A stretch of DNA of 64,000 bases, from assembly GCA_017546725.1 (NCBI GenBank), contig JAFYRX010000003.1, positions 45,015 through 109,014 of the forward strand, in the 5' to 3' direction. The position numbers and the translations under genes are program-made. The notes beneath the pieces are model-generated. The model saw only the letters and a list, made by a program, of their open reading frames with translations, had not been told where the DNA came from and did not search any database. This stretch comes from Alistipes sp. GTDB lineage: Bacteria; Bacteroidota; Bacteroidia; Bacteroidales; Rikenellaceae. This document shows, piece after piece, positions 9,216 through 17,670 of this stretch; position 1 is the first letter of the stretch; each line of letters begins with the position of its first letter.

Positions 9216-10277
9216 ATGAACAACAACGAACTACTATCTAAAACAATCAGTTTCCTGCGCCTACCACTAATCATAGGTGTAGTATTGATACATTCTCGCG
9301 TCGGAACATCATATATTGCCGAAGGAAGTCTTCCGATATATAGCACTGTATCGCACATTATCTCCAATATTTTGGCTCGCGTAGCTGTACCCTGCTTTTT
9401 CATTTTTTCGGGATATTTCTTTTTTCGAAATGGAGGCGCATTTACGCCTGCATCATATCAAGAAAAACTCATTAAACGCTCTCGCACGATATTACTACCA
9501 TACATACTATGGAATTTGGCAGTAATGGCGCTATTCCTCATTTCGGAACCATTCACCAAAGGGTTGGTATTAGAGAGCCGTAAACTTGTAAGCGACTATT
9601 CGTTAGGCGAAATTGTGCAGGCATTTTGGAATCTTAATGATGGCTTCCCAATATGTTATCAGTTGTGGTTTATACGCGACTTGATGGTCATAATGGTTCT
9701 CTCACCTATGATATATTGGGCGCTGCGAGCAATGAAACACTATTTTTTGATTATCGTTTGCGCATTGTGGCTTACGGGTTGGAGTCTGCATATTGATGCA
9801 CTTAGCACCACCGCTCTACTCTATTTCTCCGCGGGAGCATATTTTGGAATTACGAAACAAGATTTCGTTGCAATAGCAAAGCATATTGTATGGCCAGCAT
9901 TGATTATCTATATATTTATGGCATTAGCTGACGTAATATTCCTGGAGGAACCGTGGCATTGGTATATTAATCGTGCTGCAATACCAGCAGGCATCATCAC
10001 GACCATCGGACTATCGGCCCGCTTTGTAGAGAGTAACAGATGGCAGGCTTTGCCTCACTTAGCGGGTATAGGATTCTTTATGTATGCTTTTCACGGAATG
10101 CCGCTGACGCTGACCACAAAACTCGCGTTCAAATATTTTGCACCACAGAGTGATATGGCTATTTTGGGACTCTATTTCCTCTGTCCGCTGGTTGTATTGT
10201 GCATAGGCTTTACGCTCTATTACCTTATAGCGCGTTATCTGCCTCGACTAATGAGTTTGATAACAGGAGGAAGATAG
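9216..10277 (+). CDS. Acyltransferase family 3 membrane protein
   Basis: This 353-residue polytopic protein has about ten membrane segments. The family pattern shows in FLRLPLIIGVVLIHSR (the His of the first helix), then VAVPCFFIFSGYFFFRN and YQLWFIRDLMVIMVLSP. Acyltransferase-3 proteins move acetyl, succinyl or similar groups onto sugars of surface glycans or exported molecules. The acceptor is unknown, and no glycan gene adjoins it. It is monocistronic, with a strong promoter and a long folded leader. Confidence 0.88.
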   Translation: MNNNELLSKTISFLRLPLIIGVVLIHSRVGTSYIAEGSLPIYSTVSHIISNILARVAVPCFFIFSGYFFFRNGGAFTPASYQEKLIKRSRTILLPYILWNLAVMALFLISEPFTKGLVLESRKLVSDYSLGEIVQAFWNLNDGFPICYQLWFIRDLMVIMVLSPMIYWALRAMKHYFLIIVCALWLTGWSLHIDALSTTALLYFSAGAYFGITKQDFVAIAKHIVWPALIIYIFMALADVIFLEEPWHWYINRAAIPAGIITTIGLSARFVESNRWQALPHLAGIGFFMYAFHGMPLTLTTKLAFKYFAPQSDMAILGLYFLCPLVVLCIGFTLYYLIARYLPRLMSLITGGR

Positions 10278-10374
10278 GGAAAGATAATTCAAAATTCATC
10301 ACGAAAAATCGACTTTTTACAGCCATAACAACACATTATTTCGATATATAATTCTGAACAAATCCGCAATAAAC

Positions 10375-10405
10375 TTGCATTCTACGCAAGGTTATATTAT
10401 CTTTG
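10375..10405 (+). promoter_or_regulatory. nusB promoter
   Basis: TTG at 10375-10377 and TATCTTTG at 10398-10405 are separated by 20 bases. The nusB ATG follows at 10429, so the leader is very short. Confidence 0.75.
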
Positions 10406-10428
10406 CAGGCAAAATAAAGTTCATTTTT

Positions 10429-11367
10429 ATGATAAGCAGAAGATTGCTCAGAATTAAGGCTCTGAAAGCCTTGTATGCACATCTTAAGTCGGAGTCAGAT
10501 TCATTGATGGCCTCGGAGAAAACACTCGTTGCATCAATCAATAAGACCTACGACCTCTATTTTCAGATGTTGTCACTCATTGTAGAGGTGGCTCGTTATG
10601 CTAATGAGCGCCAGCAGGCCGCTATGCAGAAGAAACTTCCCACTTACGAAGATTTGAATCCCAACCGCAAGTTTGTCGAGAACGCCGTAGTACATCTTAT
10701 CGCCGAGAGTGATTCGGTAAACGACTATTTGGCAGCACACAAACTCTCTTGGGCTCGTTACCCCGAACTTATCAAGGCTCTCTATTTGCAGTTGGAGCAG
10801 AGCGACTACTATAAGAAATATATGACGTCACAGGAGCGTTCATTCCGCGAGGATTTGGCTTTGGTAACAGATTTCTACGCCAACGAATTGGAGTCGTCAG
10901 AGATGCTGGAAGAGGTATTGGATGAGCAGTCAATACTTTGGAATGATGATTTGGGCTTTGCCCTGATTATGGTCACTCGCACACTCTCTAATATGCGTCC
11001 TTCACACCGCGATGTAAAGGTATTGCCCAAGTTCAAAAGCGATGAGGATTTGGATTTCGCAATGGAGTTGTTTGAGAAGGCTGCCGTAAATTACGATAGC
11101 AATCTGGAGGTTATTGAGCAATTCACACGCAATTGGGATATCGAGCGTATAGCATTTATGGATAATGTGATTATGGTTACCGCAATGGCTGAGTTGGTAT
11201 CATTCCCCTCTATTCCCGTTAAGGTTACCCTCGATGAGTACATCGAAATTGCAAAGTACTACTCTACGGCAAGCAGCAGCACATTTATTAATGGTGTGCT
11301 TGACAAGGTCGTGACTACTTTGACCGAAGAGGGCCGCATCAACAAGAGCGGACGCGGACTGATTTAA
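10429..11367 (+). CDS. nusB: NusB transcription antitermination factor
   Basis: NusB, with NusE/S10, binds boxA RNA to form antitermination complexes, chiefly on rRNA operons. The 312-residue length is that of the long Bacteroidota form, in which an extra N-terminal helical region precedes the NusB fold. The start MISRRLLRIKALKALYAHLK was chosen because the family begins at this helix and the promoter -7 box lies just upstream. The frame is open further 5', but that part overlaps the promoter. The C-terminal part has WDIERIAFMDNVIMVTAMAEL and VTLDEYIEIAKYYST, both typical. The DUF1573 gene follows after 14 bases. Confidence 0.95.
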   Translation: MISRRLLRIKALKALYAHLKSESDSLMASEKTLVASINKTYDLYFQMLSLIVEVARYANERQQAAMQKKLPTYEDLNPNRKFVENAVVHLIAESDSVNDYLAAHKLSWARYPELIKALYLQLEQSDYYKKYMTSQERSFREDLALVTDFYANELESSEMLEEVLDEQSILWNDDLGFALIMVTRTLSNMRPSHRDVKVLPKFKSDEDLDFAMELFEKAAVNYDSNLEVIEQFTRNWDIERIAFMDNVIMVTAMAELVSFPSIPVKVTLDEYIEIAKYYSTASSSTFINGVLDKVVTTLTEEGRINKSGRGLI

Positions 11368-11381
11368 CTCTGACTCGGAGG

Positions 11382-11825
11382 ATGGGCGGCAGAAAGTATT
11401 GTATAGTAGCAATAGCGACACTATGCTTTGGGGCGTGTGGCAATAGGCAAAGCACACCGACAACAGAGCAGCAAAGCATTGTAGTAACAAATATACAGAC
11501 CGTAGCCGTTAGCAACGCAAAATTAAAGGGGGGTCTGTGCGACACCTTACATTTTGGCAAGATGCGTCAAGGCGAGATAATCCGAAAGCAGTTGCGCATC
11601 CAGAACGAGAGCGACAACCCGATGGTCATTCTGCGCCATATAACATCGTGTGGTTGCACGACAGTAAATTATGACCGCCGTCCGATAGCCGCAGGCGAGA
11701 GCACAACAATCGATTTTGAGTTCAATTCACGAGGCGAAGTAGGTTGGCAAATGAAACTTATGGAGTTTTATTTCGCCGAAAAGGACACTCCGCTGAAGAT
11801 TTACATCGAGGCCGAGGTAGAATAG
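11382..11825 (+). CDS. DUF1573 domain lipoprotein
   Basis: This 147-residue protein has a lipoprotein signal peptide with Cys19 (CFGAC). The DUF1573 fold follows, with FGKMRQGEIIRKQLRIQN, then the conserved SCGCTTVNYDRRPIAAGEST and a final beta strand. DUF1573 is an Ig-like, ASPM/SPD-2/Hydin-related module common in Bacteroidota envelope proteins, with unproved function. It sits between nusB and yajC, probably co-transcribed with nusB. GGAGG directly abuts the ATG. Confidence 0.88.
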   Translation: MGGRKYCIVAIATLCFGACGNRQSTPTTEQQSIVVTNIQTVAVSNAKLKGGLCDTLHFGKMRQGEIIRKQLRIQNESDNPMVILRHITSCGCTTVNYDRRPIAAGESTTIDFEFNSRGEVGWQMKLMEFYFAEKDTPLKIYIEAEVE

Positions 11826-11859
11826 TTGCTTTTTGGCAAATAAATAGTATCTTTGCCAA
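11826..11859 (+). promoter_or_regulatory. yajC promoter with overlapping dyad
   Basis: TTGC at 11826-11829 and TATCTTTG at 11848-11855 have an 18-base spacer. The inverted repeat TTGGCAAA (11833-11840) and TTTGCCAA (11852-11859) spans the spacer and overlaps the -7 box. It could be an operator or chance. Confidence 0.65.
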
Positions 11860-11896
11860 GCATTTTTGCAGAAAACAAACTAAAAAACAATAAATT

Positions 11897-12202
11897 ATGA
11901 TTAATTTTCTTCAGGCAGCGGCTGCACAGCAGCCGGGTATGGGCAGTTTCTGGATTATGATGCTGCTTATGGTAGCGGTAATGTACTTCTTTATGTGGCG
12001 TCCCGAGTCTAAGCGTCGCAAGGAGATGGCAAACTTCCGTGCAAATTTAAAGAAGGGCGATAAGATTATCACTGCTGGCGGTATCTACGGCGTAGTTAAG
12101 GAGATTAAGGAGACAACACTCCTTATCGAGGTTGATGGCAACGTAACATTGCGTATCGACAAGAATATGGTAGTAGCCGACAACTCACAGTTGCAGAAGT
12201 AA
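11897..12202 (+). CDS. yajC: YajC preprotein translocase subunit
   Basis: This 101-residue inner-membrane protein has one transmembrane segment (about residues 17-34, SFWIMMLLMVAVMYFFMW). A charged segment RPESKRRKEM and a small beta domain with the family motif GDKIITAGGIYGVVKEI follow. It associates with SecDF in the Sec translocon. It has its own promoter in the gap after the DUF1573 gene. The order nusB, DUF1573, yajC fits Bacteroidales genomes. Confidence 0.95.
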   Translation: MINFLQAAAAQQPGMGSFWIMMLLMVAVMYFFMWRPESKRRKEMANFRANLKKGDKIITAGGIYGVVKEIKETTLLIEVDGNVTLRIDKNMVVADNSQLQK

Positions 12203-12219
12203 TATTATTGCAATAGAAA

Positions 12220-12257
12220 AACGCAGGGTGTCCGATGATAGTTGGACACCCTGCGTT
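12220..12257. terminator. Bidirectional terminator after yajC
   Basis: A perfect 14-bp stem pairs 12220-12233 with 12244-12257 around a 10-base loop. It separates yajC from the convergent esterase gene ending at 12283. Confidence 0.88.
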
Positions 12258-12282
12258 GTATTTCGAGAGCAAGTGCACTCGC

Positions 12283-13497
12283 CTACTTCAACTCAACCTC
12301 GACCATTGCGGGGAACATATAGCGCAAATCACCTCGCTCGTTGAGTGTGCGGGCCATACTGCCTATTGTGCGAGGCAACTTACCCTTGAATATCTTCTTA
12401 CCCTTATAGTTAATAGTGATAGGTTTATCCAAATCGACCATCTCGTCATTGAGATAGATTGTCAAACGAGAATAATCAGACTCACTGATATCAATAACAT
12501 TTTTATTTATCTCCGCCACTACGGTTGCTTTATGGCGACACTCCTTTTCGGGCACTGACAGCCAATAGAATGCACTGCGAGTCACCTCCTCCTGACGCCA
12601 TACAATCTTTTCGGGATAGGGGTTGCGTTTGTATTGAGCCATCCAGGGAACTGCCGCAGCATCTACCCTTTCCATCCAATGACCTTTACCCTTGATAATG
12701 TGTGTTTCGTGGATATATCCCTCTTTGTCAGCCTGCTGCAATGAATCCATTATAGCACCGTGCTTTACTGCAAGTTTGTTTCTATCGTAGGCGCTATCGT
12801 TCTCACCCATCCAAATCATATAAGGTGTATTACGCAGATTGACCTGCGACGCTTCGCCAGGGTGACCAGCCATCATCGAGGCAGCCGCCCATCTGTCGGC
12901 CATACGCGGAGCCATACGCCACACGCCATCGCCACCTGCCGAGTAACCCATCAGATAGACCTTATCGGGATTGACATCCAAAGAAGCAACAGCCACTTGA
13001 ATCAACATCTCGAAGAACTCATCCATACCTGGCTTAAACCACATATTCCAATCATCCCACGGAGCACGAGGTGCAACATAAACACCCTCCTCTGGCTTAT
13101 AAAGGCGGATTTGATTATCCCACTGCTGGTCATTTACACGCTTATGGGTAGCACCACCGCCGTGCATCGAGATATAAAGGCTACGACCATCGGCAGGTTT
13201 CTCACCATAGGTGATAGCCTTGAACTTCATCTGCAAACGTCCACGCTTGAAAGTCTCTTTCTCCAACGCCTCCTTATGACGCTGTTGCATCTGTGAGCGC
13301 CACTGCGAATCAAGTATCGACGAAACAGTCTGCGCATCCTTTGCGCTCAACGCCTTGTCTGCAAACGGCTCATCAGCCAACTCCAAACTTGCGGGATTCT
13401 GCTCAACCCAACGCTCTAACTCTTTAACACCTTGTGCAACTGCAAGATTACACAACGCAACGGCAAACAATGCCGACAAAAAAACTCTATATTTCAT
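12283..13497 (-). CDS. Secreted alpha/beta hydrolase (probable carbohydrate esterase)
   Basis: This 404-residue protein has a signal peptide ending near residue 21 (LAVAQ). The alpha/beta hydrolase fold shows an oxyanion-type HGGG (112-115), nucleophile GYSAGG with Ser186, a likely acid near GEND (Asp233) and His273 in GKGHW. A C-terminal beta-type domain of about 100 residues follows. It is the last gene of the TSCPD-rhamnosidase-thioesterase-hydrolase operon, 8 bases after the thioesterase stop. Context suggests it removes ester groups from glycans in the periplasm. A peptidase or other esterase role is possible. Confidence 0.82.
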   Translation of the reverse strand: MKYRVFLSALFAVALCNLAVAQGVKELERWVEQNPASLELADEPFADKALSAKDAQTVSSILDSQWRSQMQQRHKEALEKETFKRGRLQMKFKAITYGEKPADGRSLYISMHGGGATHKRVNDQQWDNQIRLYKPEEGVYVAPRAPWDDWNMWFKPGMDEFFEMLIQVAVASLDVNPDKVYLMGYSAGGDGVWRMAPRMADRWAAASMMAGHPGEASQVNLRNTPYMIWMGENDSAYDRNKLAVKHGAIMDSLQQADKEGYIHETHIIKGKGHWMERVDAAAVPWMAQYKRNPYPEKIVWRQEEVTRSAFYWLSVPEKECRHKATVVAEINKNVIDISESDYSRLTIYLNDEMVDLDKPITINYKGKKIFKGKLPRTIGSMARTLNERGDLRYMFPAMVEVELK

Positions 13498-13505
13498 CGC
13501 CTCAA

Positions 13506-13988
13506 CTATTTTTCAATTTCATCCTCGGTCTTAAACTCCATAAAGCCAAACTCCTCACGGGCACGCTGCTGCGGGAAGAGAAAGTAGATGCAGGTGGCGG
13601 TTGTAGATAACTCATCGGCGGCATTAAAAATCTCCACCTCTATAGTAATCACATTACGCATCTGCTTTACAACCTTTGCTCGCAGAGTAATATGGCCGTC
13701 AGTTGTATGGACAGGCTTATGGTATTTGACCTCCATACGCGATGTGACTCCGCTCGTCTGAAACTTACGAAAGACCACCCAACTTGCAATCTCATCTGCC
13801 AGCGTAGCCTGAATACCTCCGTGCAACGTATTGCGCCAACCTTGAAACTCTGGACGCGGATGCCAATGGCTGACAATGTAGTCACCATCCTCAAAGAACT
13901 CCATACGCAGACCCTGCTCGGAGTTGGGGTCGCAACCATAGCAATGGTATGTCGGCTCTCCCGCCCACGGATTTACTATCTTCTTCAT
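13506..13988 (-). CDS. PaaI-like hotdog-fold thioesterase
   Basis: The chosen start is Met at 13988 (MKKIVNPWAG), 7 bases after the rhamnosidase stop. A longer form from 14009 would overlap that gene. The hotdog motif HGGIQATLADEIASWVVF at about residues 56-73 is characteristic of PaaI/YbgC-type acyl-CoA thioesterases. A CYGCDPNSEQGL segment near the N-terminus is common in this subgroup. No signal peptide is present, so it is cytoplasmic. Its place between a secreted glycosidase and a secreted hydrolase is odd and recurs elsewhere in this window. Confidence 0.85.
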   Translation of the reverse strand: MKKIVNPWAGEPTYHCYGCDPNSEQGLRMEFFEDGDYIVSHWHPRPEFQGWRNTLHGGIQATLADEIASWVVFRKFQTSGVTSRMEVKYHKPVHTTDGHITLRAKVVKQMRNVITIEVEIFNAADELSTTATCIYFLFPQQRAREEFGFMEFKTEDEIEK

Positions 13989-13995
13989 ATCTCGA

Positions 13996-16900
13996 TTAAT
14001 TCTTACCAAATACCAATTTCACAGGTCCCATCAAACCACTCTCTCGCAGAGCATTATCGGCCGATGGACCTGATATAGTCCACGTCTTGCGCTCGGCCTC
14101 GGGTAATGATGCATCGTAAACCAAACGATTAAACCAAGTGCTTGTAACCTCGACCTCCAGCACATTTTCACCCTCGACAATAGCGTCTGTAACATCAAGC
14201 GTATATGGAGCGCACCAAAGAGTTCGCAACGGCTTACCGTTGAGTTTAACGGTTGCAATCATATCGACCTTGCCTAAGTCAAGCTCTACCCTGCCCGACG
14301 CCTTCGCAGCAACGAACTTGGTAGAGTATTTAACACTGCCCGAGAAAGCCTTGCCTTCGGCCGAGAGATTGAGGTCTTTCCACGCTTTTAACTCTTCAAC
14401 CTTTACTTGAGACGGCAAGCCCCAACCATCAGGGAATGAGAGAGTCCATTCGCCATCAACAGGCTTCACTTCCGCCACATCAAATGGCTTTTCTTTTTGG
14501 GTCGCCTCTCCGTTATGAATCACGACAAAGCAAGAGCCAGCCTGCGGCAAATTAAGATTTATGGCAGTATATTCACCTTCAGCCTGCGATGCTACTGAAC
14601 GACTTTCGCCTGTTACAGGGTCCCAAATCTCGACATTACCGAGAGCGTGGAATTTCACCTCGCCATCAAAGACCACACCCTGCTCGGGAGTAACGAAATA
14701 CCAATCTGCGCCCTCTACTTGGCGGTGCAACCAGCGCACATCACCAACAACATCGGGCTTGAGGCCAAACATCTTTAATGCCTCATCGAGTTCAACACCC
14801 GAAAGTATAGCACCCTTGCCGATACGCTTAATCTCGCCCGCCTTGCTCTTACCCCAAATAGCACGAACTGCACTATCGAAACGTTTTTGCGACCTCTTGG
14901 CATCGCGCAATGTAGCCAACGATTTAGGAGCATCGGCTACCACTACTGCGCCCTGTTTAATCAACGAGAGTAACTTCTCCAACGTCTCGGGCAACATACG
15001 TTTTGTATCAGGAATCCATATCAAGCGATAAGAGTAACCCTCGGGGGTGACCAACTTACCATCCACTACCGTCAAACGATTGAGCAAAACATCGGGATTA
15101 CAATAGTCAAACCTATACCCTGCGGGGAATAGCTCTTTCTGACTCGGTTTGTGAGCAATCTCATCACCCAAATACCAAAGCACATCCGACACAGCACGAC
15201 CACGCTCCAACATATAACTACAACGAGCAAGATAGGTCGTAAACTCATTCATATGTTTCCACCAAGTCTGACCACGCAAGAATGGAGTACCGATAGTCGC
15301 ACCAAACGATGTTCCAGGCTTGAGATAGTCGACCTGCGGATTGTGGGTATAGGTATGGAATACATTATGCGTTACACCCTCTACGGCATTAAAGTCGGCA
15401 ACCTCCTTCAACATCTGCCAATGCTCATCCCAAGTGAGGTTAAACGACGTAAATGACTCGGCATTGACTCTCGGTTTGCCATAGATACGAGCAGCCGAAG
15501 CCGTTGGCCGAATTGGTTTAAAATTCAAATCTCCGACATATCCATTACTGAACGGATGCCAGAACTCGCACATCGGCACATCGGCATACTTGAAATACTC
15601 CAATATATCGGCAGGGAATACATCTCCCGCTGCTGTTTCATACATAACCGAAAGGCCCTTTTCGTGACCGAGTTCAGCCATACGACGATAGAATTTATTT
15701 GCAAACAAATCACCTATGGTCGTACGCCAATCAAGCAAGAAACGAGAGGTCGTTTCAGGGTCCTCAATCACATAACCTTGCACGGCTGGCAACCATTTAC
15801 GCAATTCATATCCCGACACTCTTTCAAACTCCTGCTCCATCTTTGCAGTCCAAGTTTGGGTTTTGCACTCCCAACTATCCAATAGCAGACCACCCAACAA
15901 ACCACCCTTTAATGCTCCATCGGCCAACATCCCGACATAACCCGCAAAATGGGCTTCAGGGCCTTCGGTAGAGAGTTTATCGCACTCCCAGCCTGTTCCT
16001 GACGGAGGCGCAGGGGCATTCTTTCGCCCTGCATTGATATGACCCAGACGTAGTATGGTCCAATCGCCTGACGATGGGGCCTTCCATTCGAAATTACCAT
16101 CCGCAGAGAAGTATTGAGTAACATCAATTACATCACCCAACTTTATATATGCCTCATCGGCTTGTACCAAATCATCCCCCTCGCGCTCGGGGCTTCGAAG
16201 TGTCCAACCAGCTTCAGATTCCCAACTATTTTTTAGAGCCACAGAGAGCATATTGAGACAATTGAGATTCATATTGTATTGATTCTCAATCTCGATGCGA
16301 TACTTTACGGCGCCATCAACCTCTTTGCACGCAAGACTTATCGTAGCATCATCCTGCCAACTTGCTTGAGGCATAGGCACATCAAGTACCTGCGTACGAT
16401 TGCCACTCTTATCATAGGCATAAAGACGAATTATCACTCCTGGATCGTAGCACATATTATGATTAAAACCCTGCACAGATGATAGTTGCAAAGTTCTAAC
16501 AACTGTAGGCTTATCATAACTAATTTCCACCCAATTTGCATCATTGAGCGATGGGGCAAGCGTAATTCCTTGATTATTCACAACAGGCCTCTGCCAATCA
16601 TACGAGCCTCCGCCTACTACTTTCATCGGCTGTGGACGAGCATACTTTTCACCCGCAGGCGTAGGGAAAGCGAGTACTGCAATATCACGATAATCTCGCC
16701 ACTCCTCACTGCTTGGCTGCGGTTGCGGGAGCGATAATTTAACTTTTTCTGAGACATTCACGATTGTTGCACTTGAAACAAGCAGGCGCATTGCATTTTC
16801 GGGCTTAATCCACGGACCTCCCGACATTGCCCAGCCAGGACAATTCTGTATTGTAAAACGGAGATTGAGGCGTTTACACTCCTCGGCAACAAACCTTACG

Positions 16901-17262
16901 GCTTCCTCCCACTTCTCGCTCATACACTCGATATCCTCGCCCGTAGCAGGCCACTTACCACCCTGTTGGCCGTGGAAGAAGTGCACACCCGAGATACCCG
17001 CCTCTGCGATAGCCTCCAAATCGGCAGTAATACCCTCATAAGAGACATTGCCGCCAATAAAATGGAACCACGTTTCGGGGTAAAAGACTTTGTCGGGCGA
17101 AAGGAATAGTTCTCTATCGTGTGAACCGAACTCTCGATTCAGCACTGTTGCCGAAGGCACAATGGGAGCGACTTCATTATTTTGCGCTAACACATCTGCC
17201 GACACAAACAACAAGAATAAAGAGATGTAAATTACCCTCTTAAAATTAGAGCATAAACGCAT
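13996..17262 (-). CDS. GH106 alpha-L-rhamnosidase, secreted
   Basis: Start at 17262 (MRLCSNFKRV) gives 1088 residues with a signal peptide ending near SADVLAQ. The start of the catalytic region, PETWFHFIGGNVSYEGITAD, is typical of family GH106, followed by EAGISGVHFFHGQQGGKW and FTIQNCPGWAMSGGPW. Large C-terminal beta domains end in a galactose-binding-like module. GH106 enzymes remove L-rhamnose from pectins such as rhamnogalacturonan II. The enzyme probably works in the periplasm or at the outer membrane. No SusC/SusD pair is nearby. It lies 23 bases after the TSCPD gene. Confidence 0.92.
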   Translation of the reverse strand: MRLCSNFKRVIYISLFLLFVSADVLAQNNEVAPIVPSATVLNREFGSHDRELFLSPDKVFYPETWFHFIGGNVSYEGITADLEAIAEAGISGVHFFHGQQGGKWPATGEDIECMSEKWEEAVRFVAEECKRLNLRFTIQNCPGWAMSGGPWIKPENAMRLLVSSATIVNVSEKVKLSLPQPQPSSEEWRDYRDIAVLAFPTPAGEKYARPQPMKVVGGGSYDWQRPVVNNQGITLAPSLNDANWVEISYDKPTVVRTLQLSSVQGFNHNMCYDPGVIIRLYAYDKSGNRTQVLDVPMPQASWQDDATISLACKEVDGAVKYRIEIENQYNMNLNCLNMLSVALKNSWESEAGWTLRSPEREGDDLVQADEAYIKLGDVIDVTQYFSADGNFEWKAPSSGDWTILRLGHINAGRKNAPAPPSGTGWECDKLSTEGPEAHFAGYVGMLADGALKGGLLGGLLLDSWECKTQTWTAKMEQEFERVSGYELRKWLPAVQGYVIEDPETTSRFLLDWRTTIGDLFANKFYRRMAELGHEKGLSVMYETAAGDVFPADILEYFKYADVPMCEFWHPFSNGYVGDLNFKPIRPTASAARIYGKPRVNAESFTSFNLTWDEHWQMLKEVADFNAVEGVTHNVFHTYTHNPQVDYLKPGTSFGATIGTPFLRGQTWWKHMNEFTTYLARCSYMLERGRAVSDVLWYLGDEIAHKPSQKELFPAGYRFDYCNPDVLLNRLTVVDGKLVTPEGYSYRLIWIPDTKRMLPETLEKLLSLIKQGAVVVADAPKSLATLRDAKRSQKRFDSAVRAIWGKSKAGEIKRIGKGAILSGVELDEALKMFGLKPDVVGDVRWLHRQVEGADWYFVTPEQGVVFDGEVKFHALGNVEIWDPVTGESRSVASQAEGEYTAINLNLPQAGSCFVVIHNGEATQKEKPFDVAEVKPVDGEWTLSFPDGWGLPSQVKVEELKAWKDLNLSAEGKAFSGSVKYSTKFVAAKASGRVELDLGKVDMIATVKLNGKPLRTLWCAPYTLDVTDAIVEGENVLEVEVTSTWFNRLVYDASLPEAERKTWTISGPSADNALRESGLMGPVKLVFGKN

Positions 17263-17285
17263 AATTCTTAATTTGTTTTGGATAT

Positions 17286-17543
17286 TTACTCTTGATTGGA
17301 AATCTTTCGCAGGGCTCGGGCCAACTGGTCGGGGCAAGATGTGCCCTTACGGCCACAGTCTATACCTTTCAAGCGTGCAATAACCTCATCTACTTTCATC
17401 CCTGCAGCCAAAGCCGCCACACCTTTGGTATTACCCTGACAACCTCCGATAAACTCTACACTCTTTATCACCTCACCGTCCAACTCTATGACGATAGCCT
17501 GCGAGCAAACGCCCGACGTGGGATATACTATTTTCTGACTCAT
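17286..17543 (-). CDS. TSCPD-domain protein (TIGR03905-like)
   Basis: The start at 17543 (MSQKIVYPTSGVC) gives 85 residues. The protein contains a Cys at residue 13, GGCQGNTKG and the signature GTSCPDQLARAL. The domain resembles the C-terminal part of some ribonucleotide reductases, and the small free-standing proteins have no firmly known role. The frame stays open well upstream to 17954, but that part covers a promoter and the divergent flavoprotein gene, so I rejected it. It is the first gene of the rhamnosidase operon. Confidence 0.88.
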   Translation of the reverse strand: MSQKIVYPTSGVCSQAIVIELDGEVIKSVEFIGGCQGNTKGVAALAAGMKVDEVIARLKGIDCGRKGTSCPDQLARALRKISNQE

Positions 17544-17573
17544 AACACTATTCTTTTTGCTTAAATTTATATA

Positions 17574-17581
17574 CAAAGATA
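17574..17581 (-). promoter_or_regulatory. -7 box of the TSCPD-rhamnosidase operon
   Basis: The minus strand reads TATCTTTG, 30 bases before the TSCPD start. It faces away from the flavoprotein promoter at 17644. Confidence 0.65.
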
Positions 17582-17643
17582 CTAAATTTGATGTAATCGA
17601 CTCTATTCGCTCGCAAAAAAGGACAAATCTCACAACATTTTTG

Positions 17644-17651
17644 TACATTTG
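17644..17651 (+). promoter_or_regulatory. -7 box of the flavoprotein operon
   Basis: TACATTTG matches TAnnTTTG and lies 19 bases before the ATG at 17671. No good TTTG is seen at -33. Confidence 0.6.
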
Positions 17652-17670
17652 TGGAAAATTTAGAGTTACA

